NCBI RefSeq assembly: GCF_001307295.1
Contig: NZ_CP012700.1
Span: 2,917,001 to 2,981,000 of the forward strand
DNA from: Sphingopyxis macrogoltabida
Lineage (GTDB): Bacteria > Pseudomonadota > Alphaproteobacteria > Sphingomonadales > Sphingomonadaceae
DNA length: 64,000 nt
Direction: 5' to 3'
Below, in pieces: positions 43,625 to 53,375 of this stretch (its first letter is position 1; the number at the start of each line of letters is the position of its first letter). The translations under genes were made by a program, and so were the position numbers. Below the pieces are notes generated by a model, which was not told the DNA's origin, did no database searches, and was given only the letters and a program-made list of their open reading frames with translations.

Positions 43625-44638
43625 CTAGCCATTTTCGAGACCATGGGCGGTCCGCGATGCGCCGCCCCAGATATCTTCGGAACACCAGACCATGCCGTCG
43701 CGATATTCGACCGCCGGCGACCGGTCGCGCGACAGCAGCAACGGACCGTCGAGGTCGACGATGTCGCAAAGCTGGCCGACGATGAAGGCGGGCGCCATGG
43801 CCAGCGAGGTGCCGAGCATGTTGCCGACCATCACCTGCATCCCCCGCGCCCGGACGGCTTCGACCATCGCCAGCGCCTCGGTAAGGCCGCCGCACTTGTC
43901 GAGCTTGATGTTGACGACCGAAAAGGCGTCGGGCAGCGTCGCGATCGATGCCAGCCCCTGCGCGCTTTCGTCGGCGGCGAGCGGGATCGGCGAGGCGAAG
44001 CCGTCGAGGTCCGCGTCGCGGTCGAGCGGCAGCGGCTGCTCGATGAGTTCGACCCGCGCTTCCACCAGCGCCGGCATGATCTGCTCGAGCGTCGCGCGCG
44101 AGAATCCCTGATTGCCGTCGACGCCCAGCCATATATCGGGACGCGCCGCTCTCGCCGCGCGGACACGGGCGGCATCCTGCCCGTCGCCGATCAGCTTGAG
44201 CTTGATCGCGCGCGCACCGGCATATTCCTTCGCCCGTTCGCCCACGACCGCGGGCGGCTCGGCGCCGATGGTCCAGGTGGTCAGACGTGGTTTCGGGGCA
44301 CGAACCCCGGCCTCTTGCCAGACCGGCCGGCCCGAGCGGGCGGCATCGATATCCCACAGCGCGCAGTCGAGCGCATTGCGCGCGCCGCCGGGCGGCAGCA
44401 GCGACTGGAGCCGCTGCCGGTCCATGCCCGAACCGAAGGCGTCCTGCATCGACGCGATCGTGGCCGCGACGCTCGCCGGCGTATCGCCAAGATAATCGAC
44501 CCCCGCCGCTTCGCCCCGTCCGCGATAGTCGCCATCGCTCAGCGTCACAACGACGACCTCGATCGCCTCATAGGTCCAGCCCGTGATGCGGAACGGGTGA
44601 ACGAGGGGCCAGGTTTCGACGCGGACCGCGATATCCAT
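43625..44638 (-). CDS. dgcA: N-acetyl-D-glutamate racemase-like enzyme (DgcA), enolase superfamily
   Basis: The 337-residue protein belongs to the dipeptide-epimerase branch of the enolase superfamily. The catalytic lysines are in AIKLKLIG (Lys146 and Lys148) and NIKLDKCGG (Lys245); metal ligands are Asp174 in GVDGNQGF, Glu200 in ELIEQPLP and Asp223 in AADESAQG. Alone it would be called an L-Ala-D/L-Glu epimerase. Next to a DUF1611 gene it matches DgcA, which racemises N-acetyl-D-glutamate in D-glutamate catabolism. It is 19 bp after dgcN, so one operon. Assignment to DgcA rests on that gene pairing. Confidence 0.82.
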   Translation of the reverse strand: MDIAVRVETWPLVHPFRITGWTYEAIEVVVVTLSDGDYRGRGEAAGVDYLGDTPASVAATIASMQDAFGSGMDRQRLQSLLPPGGARNALDCALWDIDAARSGRPVWQEAGVRAPKPRLTTWTIGAEPPAVVGERAKEYAGARAIKLKLIGDGQDAARVRAARAARPDIWLGVDGNQGFSRATLEQIMPALVEARVELIEQPLPLDRDADLDGFASPIPLAADESAQGLASIATLPDAFSVVNIKLDKCGGLTEALAMVEAVRARGMQVMVGNMLGTSLAMAPAFIVGQLCDIVDLDGPLLLSRDRSPAVEYRDGMVWCSEDIWGGASRTAHGLENG

Positions 44639-44657
44639 GACGCTGCCTTTGCCTCAA

Positions 44658-45668
44658 TCAATCGAAGGTGGCGGCAATATGCGCGACCAGCGCCGCCGGT
44701 CCCGTCGCCACCGGGTCGAAGCACGGGAGACCGAAGCGATCGGACACGGCCGCCAGATGATCCGCCCGCGCGTCGGCGGGCAACGCCGAGCAATTGATGC
44801 TGATCCCCGCGCAGCGAACCGCGGGATTGATCCGCCGCGCCATGCCCAGATTGGCCTCGATGCATTCGGCGAGCCCGGGCAGCGGGAAATCGGGATAGCC
44901 GTCGACATGCGTCCGGCCTTCGGCATGACAGAGAACGATCGCATCGGGCTGCGAACCGTGCAGCAGGCCGAGCGCCACCGCGGCATAGGCCGGATGAAAC
45001 AGCGACCCCTGTCCCTCGATGACGTCCCAATGGTCGCGGTCGTTGTCCGGTGACAGCGTTTCCGCGGCTCCGGAGACGAAATCGGACACGACCGCGTCGA
45101 TCGGCACGCCTTCGCCCGCGATCAATATCCCGGTCTGACCCGTCGCGCGAAAGGTCGCCTTCATGCCGTGGGCCTTCATGTCGCGCGCGATCGCGAGCGC
45201 GCTGTATTTCTTGCCGACCGCGCAATCGGTGCCGACCATCAGCATGCGGCGGCCCGACCGTTTGCGGCCCGAACCCACGGGAAAGCTTCGCCCGGGGTCC
45301 CGGACGTCGAACAGCGAAGCGCCCGAGGCGCGGGCGGCCGCCGCGATTTCGGGAATGCTGCCGAGGCGAACATGCATGCCGCTCGCGATATTGAGACCGG
45401 CGCCGAGCGCGGCGACGATCGGGGCGATCCATTGCGGCGCAATGGCGCCGCCGAAAGGTGTAACACCGATGACGAGCGTCTCGGCGCCGGCGGCCCGCGC
45501 CTGCGCAAAGTCCATGTCCTCGAGGCCCATGTCGATGCCGCAGGACGGCAGGCGCCACTGCCCCACGCAGCGTTCGCGCGACCAGTCGACCAATCCGCAA
45601 GCGGTCTTCGCGTCGAGCCGGTCGGCGACATCGCCCAGAAACAGCAGATATTTCCCCGGGATGATCAT
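44658..45668 (-). CDS. dgcN: DUF1611 D-glutamate N-acetyltransferase-like protein (DgcN)
   Basis: The 336-residue protein is of the DUF1611 family, with a P-loop-like MVGTDCAVGKKYSALAI (residues 144-160), EGQGSLFHPAYAAVALGLLH and an N-terminal domain with VIGVTPFGGAI. In Proteobacteria with the DgcN-DgcA pathway the DUF1611 protein is reported to acetylate D-glutamate so that DgcA can racemise it. The role here follows from that pairing. It is the first gene of the minus-strand operon dgcN-dgcA, divergent from the permease gene across 202 bp that holds a palindrome. Confidence 0.8.
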   Translation of the reverse strand: MIIPGKYLLFLGDVADRLDAKTACGLVDWSRERCVGQWRLPSCGIDMGLEDMDFAQARAAGAETLVIGVTPFGGAIAPQWIAPIVAALGAGLNIASGMHVRLGSIPEIAAAARASGASLFDVRDPGRSFPVGSGRKRSGRRMLMVGTDCAVGKKYSALAIARDMKAHGMKATFRATGQTGILIAGEGVPIDAVVSDFVSGAAETLSPDNDRDHWDVIEGQGSLFHPAYAAVALGLLHGSQPDAIVLCHAEGRTHVDGYPDFPLPGLAECIEANLGMARRINPAVRCAGISINCSALPADARADHLAAVSDRFGLPCFDPVATGPAALVAHIAATFD

Positions 45669-45726
45669 TCGGCCGTCTTTCCTGAAAAATGGACGCGAAG
45701 CCGCGCCCGTCGCTGGAATGGCTTGC

Positions 45727-45744
45727 TAGTAATAAAAATTACTA
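45727..45744. promoter_or_regulatory. 18-bp palindrome between dgcN and permease genes
   Basis: TAGTAAT-AAAA-ATTACTA has perfect 7-bp arms and is AT-rich in a GC-rich region. It lies 58 bp before the dgcN start and 126 bp before the permease start. It is a good operator candidate for a divergent pair; the binding regulator is unknown. The region also includes an AT-rich stretch at 45756-45770. Confidence 0.5.
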
Positions 45745-45870
45745 TAACGTGTCAATCGGTAAAAAACTAACATGACATCGAATCCGGAGAGAGCGGTTGA
45801 AAACCTTCATACCCCCTGCCAGCCTGCCTGCCCTGCCACCCTGCCCCGCCGCCCGCGCGCGGAGGCTGCC

Positions 45871-47310
45871 ATGACGCCTTTCGCCCGCAAGACCATTGCC
45901 GCGCTGCAGGCGAGCACGCGCGAGAATGGCGACGCCCTCGCGCCGAAGATCGGCCTGTTCGCCCTCGTCTGTTTCGGGGTCGGCGGCACCGTCGGGGCCG
46001 GCATCTTCATCCTCACCGGCACCGTCGCCGCGCAGCATTCGGGCCCGGCGGTGGCGCTGTCCTTCCTCATCGCGAGCGTCGTCTGCCTGCTCGCCGGGCT
46101 CTGCTATGCCGAGTTGGCGGCGATGATGCCGGTCGCGGGCAGCGCCTATTCCTATACGCACGCCTCGATGGGCGAGGCCGCGGCGTGGGCGGTCGCCTGG
46201 TGCCTCGTCCTCGAATATCTGTTCGCGGGCGCGCTGGTCGCCATCGGGTGGTCGGCCTATCTCCAGGCCGCGCTGCACGACATCGGCGTGGTGTTTCCGG
46301 CGATCTTTTCGCAGGCTCCCTTCTCGATCTCGGCCGACCGTCATCTGGTCGCGACCGGCTCGATCATCGACCTTCCCGCAGCGCTGGTGACCCTCGCCTG
46401 CATGGCGATGCTGCTGCGCGGCACCGACTTTTCGGCCCGGATCAACAATCTCATCGTCGTCGTAAAGATCGCCGCGATGCTGCTCGTCGTCGCGACGGGC
46501 TTCGCCTTCGTCGATCCCGCCAACTGGTCGCCCTTCATCCCGGCCAACGAAGGCGTCTTCGGTCGCTTCGGCTGGTCGGGCGTGATGCAGGGCGCCGGAG
46601 TACTCTTCTTCGCCTATGTCGGTTTCGATGCCGTTTCGACGCTGGCGCAGGACGTCCGCAATCCCCAGCGCACGGTGCCGCAGGCCCTGCTCGCGTCGGT
46701 GGGCGTGACGACCCTGCTCTATGCCCTTGTCGGGCTCGTGATCACCGGGCTGGTCAGCTATCGCCTGCTCAACGTCGCCGATCCGATCTATGTCGCGCTC
46801 AACAGCGCCGGCCCCGGTCTGGCGTGGACCAAGCTGATCGTCGGTTTCGTCGCAATCGCCGGGCTGGTTTCGGTGCTGCTCGTCACCCTTTTGGGTCAGG
46901 TGCGGATTTTTTATGCGATGGGCCGCGACGGCTTGTTGCCCCCCGCCTTCACGCGTGCGCGGCCCGGCAGTTCGGTGCCCTATGCCGGAACGCTGGTAAC
47001 CGGCCTCGTCGCCGCGCTCGCGGCGGGCGTGCTCCCGCTCAACCTGCTCGGCGAGCTGATTTCGATGGGCACGCTGTTCGCGTTCGTGATGGTCTCGGCC
47101 AGCGTCCTCGTCCTGCGGCGCCGCGAACCGGACGTAGCACGGCCCTTCCGCGTGCCCTTCTATCCGTGGATCCCGATCCTCAGCATCATCGCCTGTGTCT
47201 ATCTGATGTGGACGCTGCCGCAGGATACGTGGATCCGGCTGATCGTCTGGCTGGCGATCGGCGGCGGCATTTACTGGCTCTATGGCCTGCGCCGCCGGAA
47301 AACGGGATAG
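45871..47310 (+). CDS. APC-family amino-acid permease
   Basis: The 479-residue transporter has about twelve membrane helices and the APC signature GVGGTVGAGIFILTG. It is closest in look to YfnA/CAT-like cationic amino-acid transporters. The in-frame ATG at 45772 lacks a ribosome site and gives a polar head. The ATG at 45871 has GGAGG five bases ahead, so I chose it. Its position, divergent from dgcNA, suggests import of D-glutamate or a related D-amino acid; that is inference. Confidence 0.9.
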   Translation: MTPFARKTIAALQASTRENGDALAPKIGLFALVCFGVGGTVGAGIFILTGTVAAQHSGPAVALSFLIASVVCLLAGLCYAELAAMMPVAGSAYSYTHASMGEAAAWAVAWCLVLEYLFAGALVAIGWSAYLQAALHDIGVVFPAIFSQAPFSISADRHLVATGSIIDLPAALVTLACMAMLLRGTDFSARINNLIVVVKIAAMLLVVATGFAFVDPANWSPFIPANEGVFGRFGWSGVMQGAGVLFFAYVGFDAVSTLAQDVRNPQRTVPQALLASVGVTTLLYALVGLVITGLVSYRLLNVADPIYVALNSAGPGLAWTKLIVGFVAIAGLVSVLLVTLLGQVRIFYAMGRDGLLPPAFTRARPGSSVPYAGTLVTGLVAALAAGVLPLNLLGELISMGTLFAFVMVSASVLVLRRREPDVARPFRVPFYPWIPILSIIACVYLMWTLPQDTWIRLIVWLAIGGGIYWLYGLRRRKTG

Positions 47311-47451
47311 ACACCGCAAGGCTCGACATGCGGGACATTTTTCTACAGACCGGAGTTTCCGAAAGAAAATTGTCGCGGCTGCCCGTCCGCCGGGCGACAT
47401 TTCGTCAGCGAGGACGATAAGGATGCGCGCTTTTTCCCGAATGGGCTTTCG

Positions 47452-49044
47452 GTGACCGGGGCGACCGCCGATCTGCGCCGCGCCGGTCGCGAAGCGCTGG
47501 CGATGGGGAATGTCGAGGCGGTCCGGCGGGTTGCGGCAGCGCTGCAGTCCGCGCCCGGCGGGGCTGCCGAAGCATATTTCCTGCTTGCTGTCGTCGAAGC
47601 AGGGACGGGGCGCACCGCGGCGGCGCTGGAACTGATCAGAGCGGCGGTCGCCCACGCACCGAGCGCCGAATATGAAGCGCAACTGGCCCGCCTGCTCCTG
47701 TCGGCAGGCCGCGATGGCGAGGCACGGGAGGCAGCGATCCGCGCCGAAACGCTGCGGCCCACGGATGCCCTGACGTTCGACACGCTGGGCTGCGTCCACA
47801 CGCGGCTGGGGTCGCATGCCGACGCTCTGCGCCTTTTCGAACAGGCGGTCGCGCACGCGCCGGGCAATCGGAATTTCCGGTACAATCTGGCGGTAGAGCT
47901 GGGCTTTGCCGGAGAGACCGACGAGGCAGAACGGCATTTCGATGTGATCCTCGCCGCCGCGCCAACCGACGGCCGCGCGCATTTCGCCCTGTCCGGGCTG
48001 CGGCGCCAGACGCCGGAGCGCAACCATATCGCGCGGCTCGAACAGGCGCTGGCCGTGGCGCAAAATCCCGACAACCGGCTGCGTATCGGCTTCGCGCTCG
48101 GCAAGGAATATGAGGAATGCGGGCAGCCGGCCGAGGCCTTGCGGCACCTTCAGCAGGCTGGCGAGCAAAGGAAGGAGCAATCCGGCTATACCTTCGCGCG
48201 CGACGCGCGGCTGTTCGATACCGTCGAGCATCTGTTCGCCGGACGCCCGCCGCTGAGCGGGAGCAGCGACCCCGCAGCGCAACCGATCTTCGTCGTGGGA
48301 ATGCCGCGGACCGGGACGACGCTCGTCGACCGCATCCTGTCCTCGCATGCCAAGGTGCGGTCGGCGGGCGAGCTTGCGGCGATGCCGCTCGCGATCAAAC
48401 AGGCCGCCGCCACGCGCACCCGAGCAGTCGCCGATGCCGAAACCATAGCCGCGGCGCGGGGACAGGCGGCAAGCGACGTCGCCGCCTTCTATCTCGCCCG
48501 CGCCCGGCAACAGCCGGCGGTCGAGGGGCAGCGCTTCGTCGACAAGCTGCCGTTCAATTTCCTGTATGTCGGCTTTATCCGGCAGGCGTTTCCCGCCGCG
48601 AAGATCGTCTGCCTGCGCCGCGACCCGATGGACACCATCTGGAGCAATTACCGGCATCTTTTCGCCGACGGCTCGGCATTCCACGATTATTCCTACGACC
48701 CCGAGGATATCGCCCGCTATTATCTGCGCTTCGACCGGCTGATCGCCTTCTGGCGCGAGAAATTTCCCGGTGCGGTGCTCGAACTCGGTTACGAAGATCT
48801 GATCCGCGACCAGGCCGGCGAGACGCGCCGGCTACTCGATCATTGCGAACTCGACTGGGACGAAAACTGCCTCCACTTTCACGAGCAGGACGGAGCGGTG
48901 GCGACGCCGAGCGCCGCGCAGGTCCGGCGGCCGCTGAACGCCGACGCGATCGGCCAGTGGCGTCCCCATGCCGACGCACTCGGCGCCGCGCGCCGGCTGA
49001 TCGAGGACGCGGCGCCGGGCATGACCCGGCCCGGTTCGGCCTAG
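47452..49044 (+). CDS. TPR-containing sulfotransferase
   Basis: The 530-residue protein starts at a GTG, with tetratricopeptide repeats over about residues 1-270 (e.g. SADALRLFEQAVAHAPGNRN). A sulfotransferase domain follows, with the 5'-phosphosulfate loop VGMPRTGTTLVDR at 282-294, PFNFLYVGFI and LRRDPMDTIWSNY. Sulfotransferases use PAPS to sulfate a substrate that is unknown here. In sphingomonads such genes commonly sit beside TonB-dependent receptor genes, as here. Its stop overlaps that of the receptor gene by four bases (CTAG), tail to tail. No signal peptide is seen, so it is cytoplasmic. Confidence 0.88.
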   Translation: MTGATADLRRAGREALAMGNVEAVRRVAAALQSAPGGAAEAYFLLAVVEAGTGRTAAALELIRAAVAHAPSAEYEAQLARLLLSAGRDGEAREAAIRAETLRPTDALTFDTLGCVHTRLGSHADALRLFEQAVAHAPGNRNFRYNLAVELGFAGETDEAERHFDVILAAAPTDGRAHFALSGLRRQTPERNHIARLEQALAVAQNPDNRLRIGFALGKEYEECGQPAEALRHLQQAGEQRKEQSGYTFARDARLFDTVEHLFAGRPPLSGSSDPAAQPIFVVGMPRTGTTLVDRILSSHAKVRSAGELAAMPLAIKQAAATRTRAVADAETIAAARGQAASDVAAFYLARARQQPAVEGQRFVDKLPFNFLYVGFIRQAFPAAKIVCLRRDPMDTIWSNYRHLFADGSAFHDYSYDPEDIARYYLRFDRLIAFWREKFPGAVLELGYEDLIRDQAGETRRLLDHCELDWDENCLHFHEQDGAVATPSAAQVRRPLNADAIGQWRPHADALGAARRLIEDAAPGMTRPGSA

Positions 49045-51437
49045 AATTTGAACCGGCCTTCGATCCCGAAGGTCCGCGGATTGATCACCGCGCGTGAATA
49101 ATAGCGGACCGCAAAGCCGTCGTTGACGCCGATGCGCGAACGGTCGGCGCCGATCGAGACCACCGCATATTTGTCGAAGATATTGTTCGCCCACAGCGAG
49201 AGGTCGTATTTCTCCGTGCTGTAGGTGAGCGACGCGCGATGCGTGACATAGCTGGGGATGAGTTCGCCATAGGTTCGTTCCCAGCCGAGGCGCGAGACGA
49301 CATTGCCGCGGTACACGGCGGTCCAGTTGGCGATCAGTTCGGCATCGCCGAGCGGCCTTGTATAGGTCACGCCGAGGCTGCCGGCATTTTTGGCCGACCC
49401 CGGCAAGCGGTCGCCAGCGAGGGCGTCGAGCGCCACGACCGGCGACGAATAATCGCCGGGGATGGTGCGAATGCTGATGATCCCCGGCGCGTCCGACGTC
49501 AGCTTTGCATCGACGTAGGAATAGGTCCCTTGGATGCTGAGTTCGCGCGTCGGGCGCGCGGTGAAGGAGGCCTCGAAACCCTGCGAACGCGCCGAACCGC
49601 CATTGCCGGTAATGCCGACCGCGCCATAGGTCGTTTCGGTACCGAGCTGCAGTCCATTCCAGTTGATGCGGAAGACGTCGAAATGGAAATGGAGCTTCCG
49701 GTCGAACAGCTCGCCGCGCAGGCCGATCTCGATATTCTTCGTCGTATCGGGCCCATATTGAAGTTCGTCGGGCAGCGCGCACGCATTCTGCTGGTCCGGC
49801 GGCACCGGATCGGGGCACGGCGCGACGTAGTTCGGACCGCCGAGACGATAGCCCTTGCTGTACGTCGCATAGACCATCAGGTCGGGGGTGATCTTGTAGG
49901 AGCTGTTGAACTTCCACACCCATCCCGACTTGCCCGCCGTCCCGCCTTCCTGCGGCAGTTCGTCGGGGTCGAGCGGGTCGCCGAGCAGCGGCAGCACGAT
50001 CGCGCCGGCCAGCCGCGAACTATATTTGAAATAGCGCGCGCCCGCCGTCACCTGCCAGGCGGGGGTCACCTGATAGGTGAGTTCGCCGAAGGCCGCCTTT
50101 TCGGTGACCTTGCCGCGGGTGATGCTGGCATATTCGATATCGTCGGGGTTGGTGTCGCCGACGCCGTAGAAATCGGCGAGGCCCGGCGCGATTTCGACAT
50201 AGGGATAGGATGAGGTCTGCTTGTTGTAAAATCCGCCGATCGTCCAGCTGAACGGCCCGCCGTGGCGGGAGACCAGCCGGATTTCGTCATTATATTGTTC
50301 GGTATTGTTGTCGCGGATCAAATAGGCGGAAAAGGCGGGAAAGGCTTCATAGCCGAGCTCGAGATCGAGCAGCTGGTCGGTCTGATCCTTCACCTCGCGG
50401 ACTTTCCGGTTGGTATAGGCCGTCGTCGCCACGAGATCGGCGATGTCCCAGAGGTTGGCGTTGAGTTCGAGGCTTACCAGATGGGCGTGGCGCCGATGCG
50501 GTTCGACGTAGCGCGATCCATTCTCATAGGGGCCTGTGCCGAGCACACCGGCGCTGTTCGCCTGGCGGCCGTTCGTCCGCGTCTGCTGATAGACATAGGT
50601 CAATATGGCTTTGACGTTCGGATTATACTGAAGGAGCAACTGGTTGCGCGTCGTATAGGTGCGTTCGAAATTGACGTCCCTCACCATGCGCAGATTGGCC
50701 GCATAGTCGGGGCCGATCGCGTTGCCGGTGCCGCCCGCCTGCGGCAGCGACACACCGGGTTCCTGAAGGACGAGCGGATAGTCGATGAAGCCCGGGTCGA
50801 AATAATAGCCCGAGGCGGTACGGAACGCCACATGATCGCGGACGAGCGGGATGTTGAGCATGAAGTCGCCCTGAAAGCCGACGTCCTTCGAATGATCCTT
50901 GCCATAGACGCGCGAGTGCACCTCGGCCTCGAAACGGTCGGGGTTGGGGCGCTTCGGAATGTAACGGATCGCGCCGGCCAGCGTGCCGACGCCGTATAGC
51001 GTGCCCTGCGGCCCGAGCAGCGTTTCCACCCGCTCGAGATCGAGCAGCTTGAAATCATAATAGAGCGGCACTTCACCGAGATAGATGCCCAACGTATTGT
51101 CGCCGTCCGAACCGCTGTCGCCGGTATCGTCCGCGCTGATGCCGCGCAGGACGATCGAGCCGGTCGATGTCGGGCCGGTGTCGCTGATCGTGATCCCCGG
51201 CGTGAAGTCGGCGATATCGCGCACGTCGTCGATGCGCTGTTTTTCGAGCATGTCGGCCGAGATCGCGCTGATGTTGATCGGCGTGTCCTGCAGCGTCGTT
51301 TCGCGCCGGGTCGCGGTCACCACAATCTCTTCGGACCCGGCCGATGCACCAGCGTCCTGCGCCATAGCCCCCGTCGTCAGCATGCAGCCGGTCAGGAATG
51401 TCGCCGAATTGAGCGCGACCTTGAGCCTGTTATTCAT
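49041..51437 (-). CDS. TonB-dependent outer-membrane receptor
   Basis: The 798-residue receptor has a signal peptide (MNNRLKVALNSATFLTGCML, then TTGAMA/Q), a TonB box-like EEIVVTATRRE, a plug domain (DADFTPGITISD-like region, VETLLGPQGTLYG) and a 22-strand barrel that ends in GIEGRFKF. The Phe end is typical. The receptor is of the large class common in Sphingomonadales. AGGAC before the ATG supports the start at 51437. It is followed by the sulfotransferase gene on the other strand. The gene after it upstream encodes the amidohydrolase in the same orientation, separated by 63 bp, so co-transcription is likely; ligand could be an acyl-D-amino acid, which is inference. Confidence 0.9.
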   Translation of the reverse strand: MNNRLKVALNSATFLTGCMLTTGAMAQDAGASAGSEEIVVTATRRETTLQDTPINISAISADMLEKQRIDDVRDIADFTPGITISDTGPTSTGSIVLRGISADDTGDSGSDGDNTLGIYLGEVPLYYDFKLLDLERVETLLGPQGTLYGVGTLAGAIRYIPKRPNPDRFEAEVHSRVYGKDHSKDVGFQGDFMLNIPLVRDHVAFRTASGYYFDPGFIDYPLVLQEPGVSLPQAGGTGNAIGPDYAANLRMVRDVNFERTYTTRNQLLLQYNPNVKAILTYVYQQTRTNGRQANSAGVLGTGPYENGSRYVEPHRRHAHLVSLELNANLWDIADLVATTAYTNRKVREVKDQTDQLLDLELGYEAFPAFSAYLIRDNNTEQYNDEIRLVSRHGGPFSWTIGGFYNKQTSSYPYVEIAPGLADFYGVGDTNPDDIEYASITRGKVTEKAAFGELTYQVTPAWQVTAGARYFKYSSRLAGAIVLPLLGDPLDPDELPQEGGTAGKSGWVWKFNSSYKITPDLMVYATYSKGYRLGGPNYVAPCPDPVPPDQQNACALPDELQYGPDTTKNIEIGLRGELFDRKLHFHFDVFRINWNGLQLGTETTYGAVGITGNGGSARSQGFEASFTARPTRELSIQGTYSYVDAKLTSDAPGIISIRTIPGDYSSPVVALDALAGDRLPGSAKNAGSLGVTYTRPLGDAELIANWTAVYRGNVVSRLGWERTYGELIPSYVTHRASLTYSTEKYDLSLWANNIFDKYAVVSIGADRSRIGVNDGFAVRYYSRAVINPRTFGIEGRFKF

Positions 51438-51500
51438 GTCCTGTCCGCCTCCCATGCGTGTCTTGTCGCCCGCTGTTGCGAGTCATTCGGTCGTTGAAAT

Positions 51501-53030
51501 TCAGTCGGCGCGCCCCCCGGCGGCCGGCCAGGGGGTCGAATGGCCGCGGCGGACGACGCGGCCCGGCCGCTCGCCCGTCGCCTTGCCGTCGACGAAGCTC
51601 AGCACGCCGTTGACCCAGACGCGGCGCATGCCGGTCGCGACCGCGCCGGGATTTTCCGTCGTCGCATTGTCGCGAATGGTATCGGGGTCGAAGAGGATCA
51701 GGTCGGCAATCGCCCCGACGCGGATTTCACCGCGATCGGCGATACCCATGTGCCGCGCCGCCAGCGAACTCATCTTCCTGATCGCCTCGCCGAGGCTCAG
51801 CAGCTTCTGTTCGCGGACATAGACGCGCAGTATCTTGGCGAACGGCCCGGCGCCGCGCGGGTGCAGATCCTCGAAGGCCCCATCGGACGAAATATTGGCA
51901 TGCGGCCACGCGATCAGCTTCGCGATGTCGCCCTCGTCCATGCTGGTACCGATGACGCTGATATCGCCGTCCTTGGCGCGCGCCGCCCGAATGAGCGAAA
52001 TGACGGTGGTGACCGGATCCTCTCCGCGCTCGGCCGCAATCTGCGCCACCGTCTTGCCGACATGCGACGCATCGCCGCTGTCGCCCGAGATCAGCAGCCC
52101 TTCGGGCGGCGCCAGATGGCCGAGGACGAATGCCGCCGTCGCGCGATTGTCGAAATCGCGCTCGGGCCAGAGGACGGTCAGCGTCGACTGCCAATAGGGA
52201 TAGGGGTAGATATCGAGCGACGCGTCGATCCCTTCGGCCCGCGCCGCATCGAGCTTTGCGAGGTAGCGGTCGGCCTGCCCCCACCAGTCGGTCATACCGA
52301 GCTTGGCGTGGCTCACTTGTACCGGCATGCCCGTTTCGCGGCCGATCGTGATCAGCTCGTCGAGCGCGGCCCAAAGCTCGCGATCCTCGCTGCGCATATG
52401 GCTGATATAGCGTCCGCCGAATTTCGCGGCTTCGGATGCAAGGGCGAGCACTTCGGCGTGCGAGGAATAGATCGCCGGATCATATTCGAGCCCGGTCGAG
52501 AGCCCGAGCGCCCCGGCGCGCATGTCGGCGTCGAGCAGCGCGCGCATGCGGTCGACCTCGGCCGGCGTCGCCTCGCGCTTGTAGTCGGACCCGAGCACCT
52601 CGCCGCGCAACGTTCCGTGGCCGGAATAGGATGCGATGTTGACGGCGGCCGGATGCGCCTCGCGCTCGGCGAACAGCTTCGCGACGGGGAACTCCGAGCC
52701 GCCGTCCTGTCCGAATACGACCGTCGTCACCCCCTGCGCGAGCAGCTGTGTCGCGTCGAGATGCTCGCCGAGTTTCTCGTCATGATGGCTGTGCGTGTCG
52801 ATGAAGCCCGGCGCCAGAACAAGGCCGCGGCCGTCGATGACGATATCGTCCTTTTGCGGCGTCAGATTGCCGACCGCCACGATCCGGTCGCCGTCGATAC
52901 GGACATCGGCCGGAGCCGTCTGGGCATCGCGGCCGTTGGCCACCGTCGCCGACCGGATCAGGGTCGCAGCGTAGCAATTGGTTGCCGTCGATACGGCAAG
53001 GCCGAGGGCGAGCAGAGTCTTCCAGCGCAT
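51501..53030 (-). CDS. Exported N-acyl-D-amino-acid deacylase-like amidohydrolase
   Basis: The 509-residue protein has a signal peptide (MRWKTLLALGLAVSTATNCY) and an amidohydrolase domain of the N-acyl-D-amino-acid deacylase/dihydroorotase group. Metal motifs include His80 and His82 in GFIDTHSHHDEKLG; GALGLSTGLEYDP and DISVIGTSMDEGDIAKL fit the family. Such enzymes remove the acyl group from N-acyl-D-amino acids, and this one should act in the periplasm. It lies upstream of the TonB-dependent receptor gene in the same direction, and divergent from the RpiR regulator across 345 bp. The D-stereochemistry is inferred from family and context. Confidence 0.85.
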   Translation of the reverse strand: MRWKTLLALGLAVSTATNCYAATLIRSATVANGRDAQTAPADVRIDGDRIVAVGNLTPQKDDIVIDGRGLVLAPGFIDTHSHHDEKLGEHLDATQLLAQGVTTVVFGQDGGSEFPVAKLFAEREAHPAAVNIASYSGHGTLRGEVLGSDYKREATPAEVDRMRALLDADMRAGALGLSTGLEYDPAIYSSHAEVLALASEAAKFGGRYISHMRSEDRELWAALDELITIGRETGMPVQVSHAKLGMTDWWGQADRYLAKLDAARAEGIDASLDIYPYPYWQSTLTVLWPERDFDNRATAAFVLGHLAPPEGLLISGDSGDASHVGKTVAQIAAERGEDPVTTVISLIRAARAKDGDISVIGTSMDEGDIAKLIAWPHANISSDGAFEDLHPRGAGPFAKILRVYVREQKLLSLGEAIRKMSSLAARHMGIADRGEIRVGAIADLILFDPDTIRDNATTENPGAVATGMRRVWVNGVLSFVDGKATGERPGRVVRRGHSTPWPAAGGRAD

Positions 53031-53375
53031 GCCGGGTGTTTAATTTACTGTCTTTTATCAGTCAACGATAAAAAGTTGTCATCGTGTCTACGATACACCA
53101 AGCAATGGCCCCATACGAAAAACTGCCGGATGCAGGCTATGTTGCCATATTCGTGCGATCCATTTCTGACGGGAAGGTTTGCAAGTCAGAAACGAGATGC
53201 GATACGAGACAAGCGCTCAGGGCAAGAAGCCCGGCCGCTCGCGGTTCCATATCGAAAGGACGATCGTGTTCGACCTGCTCACGCTTCGCGATACCGACGA
53301 CGATGCAGCGCATCGACTGCTCCGCGCGGTGTTTGGCAATGGCGAAACGCACGCGGCTTCGGTAAGCCGCTTTTC
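53031..53375. promoter_or_regulatory. Divergent control region of the deacylase and RpiR genes
   Basis: This 345-bp gap has no convincing gene. It holds the inverted repeat TTTTATC-N7-GATAAAA at 53053-53073 and ATCG-N6-CGAT at 53081-53094, both within 65 bp of the deacylase start. The heptamer TTTACTG at 53044-53050 recurs inside a palindrome at 54452-54458. An RpiR-type operator is likely here, but the match is positional only. Confidence 0.4.
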
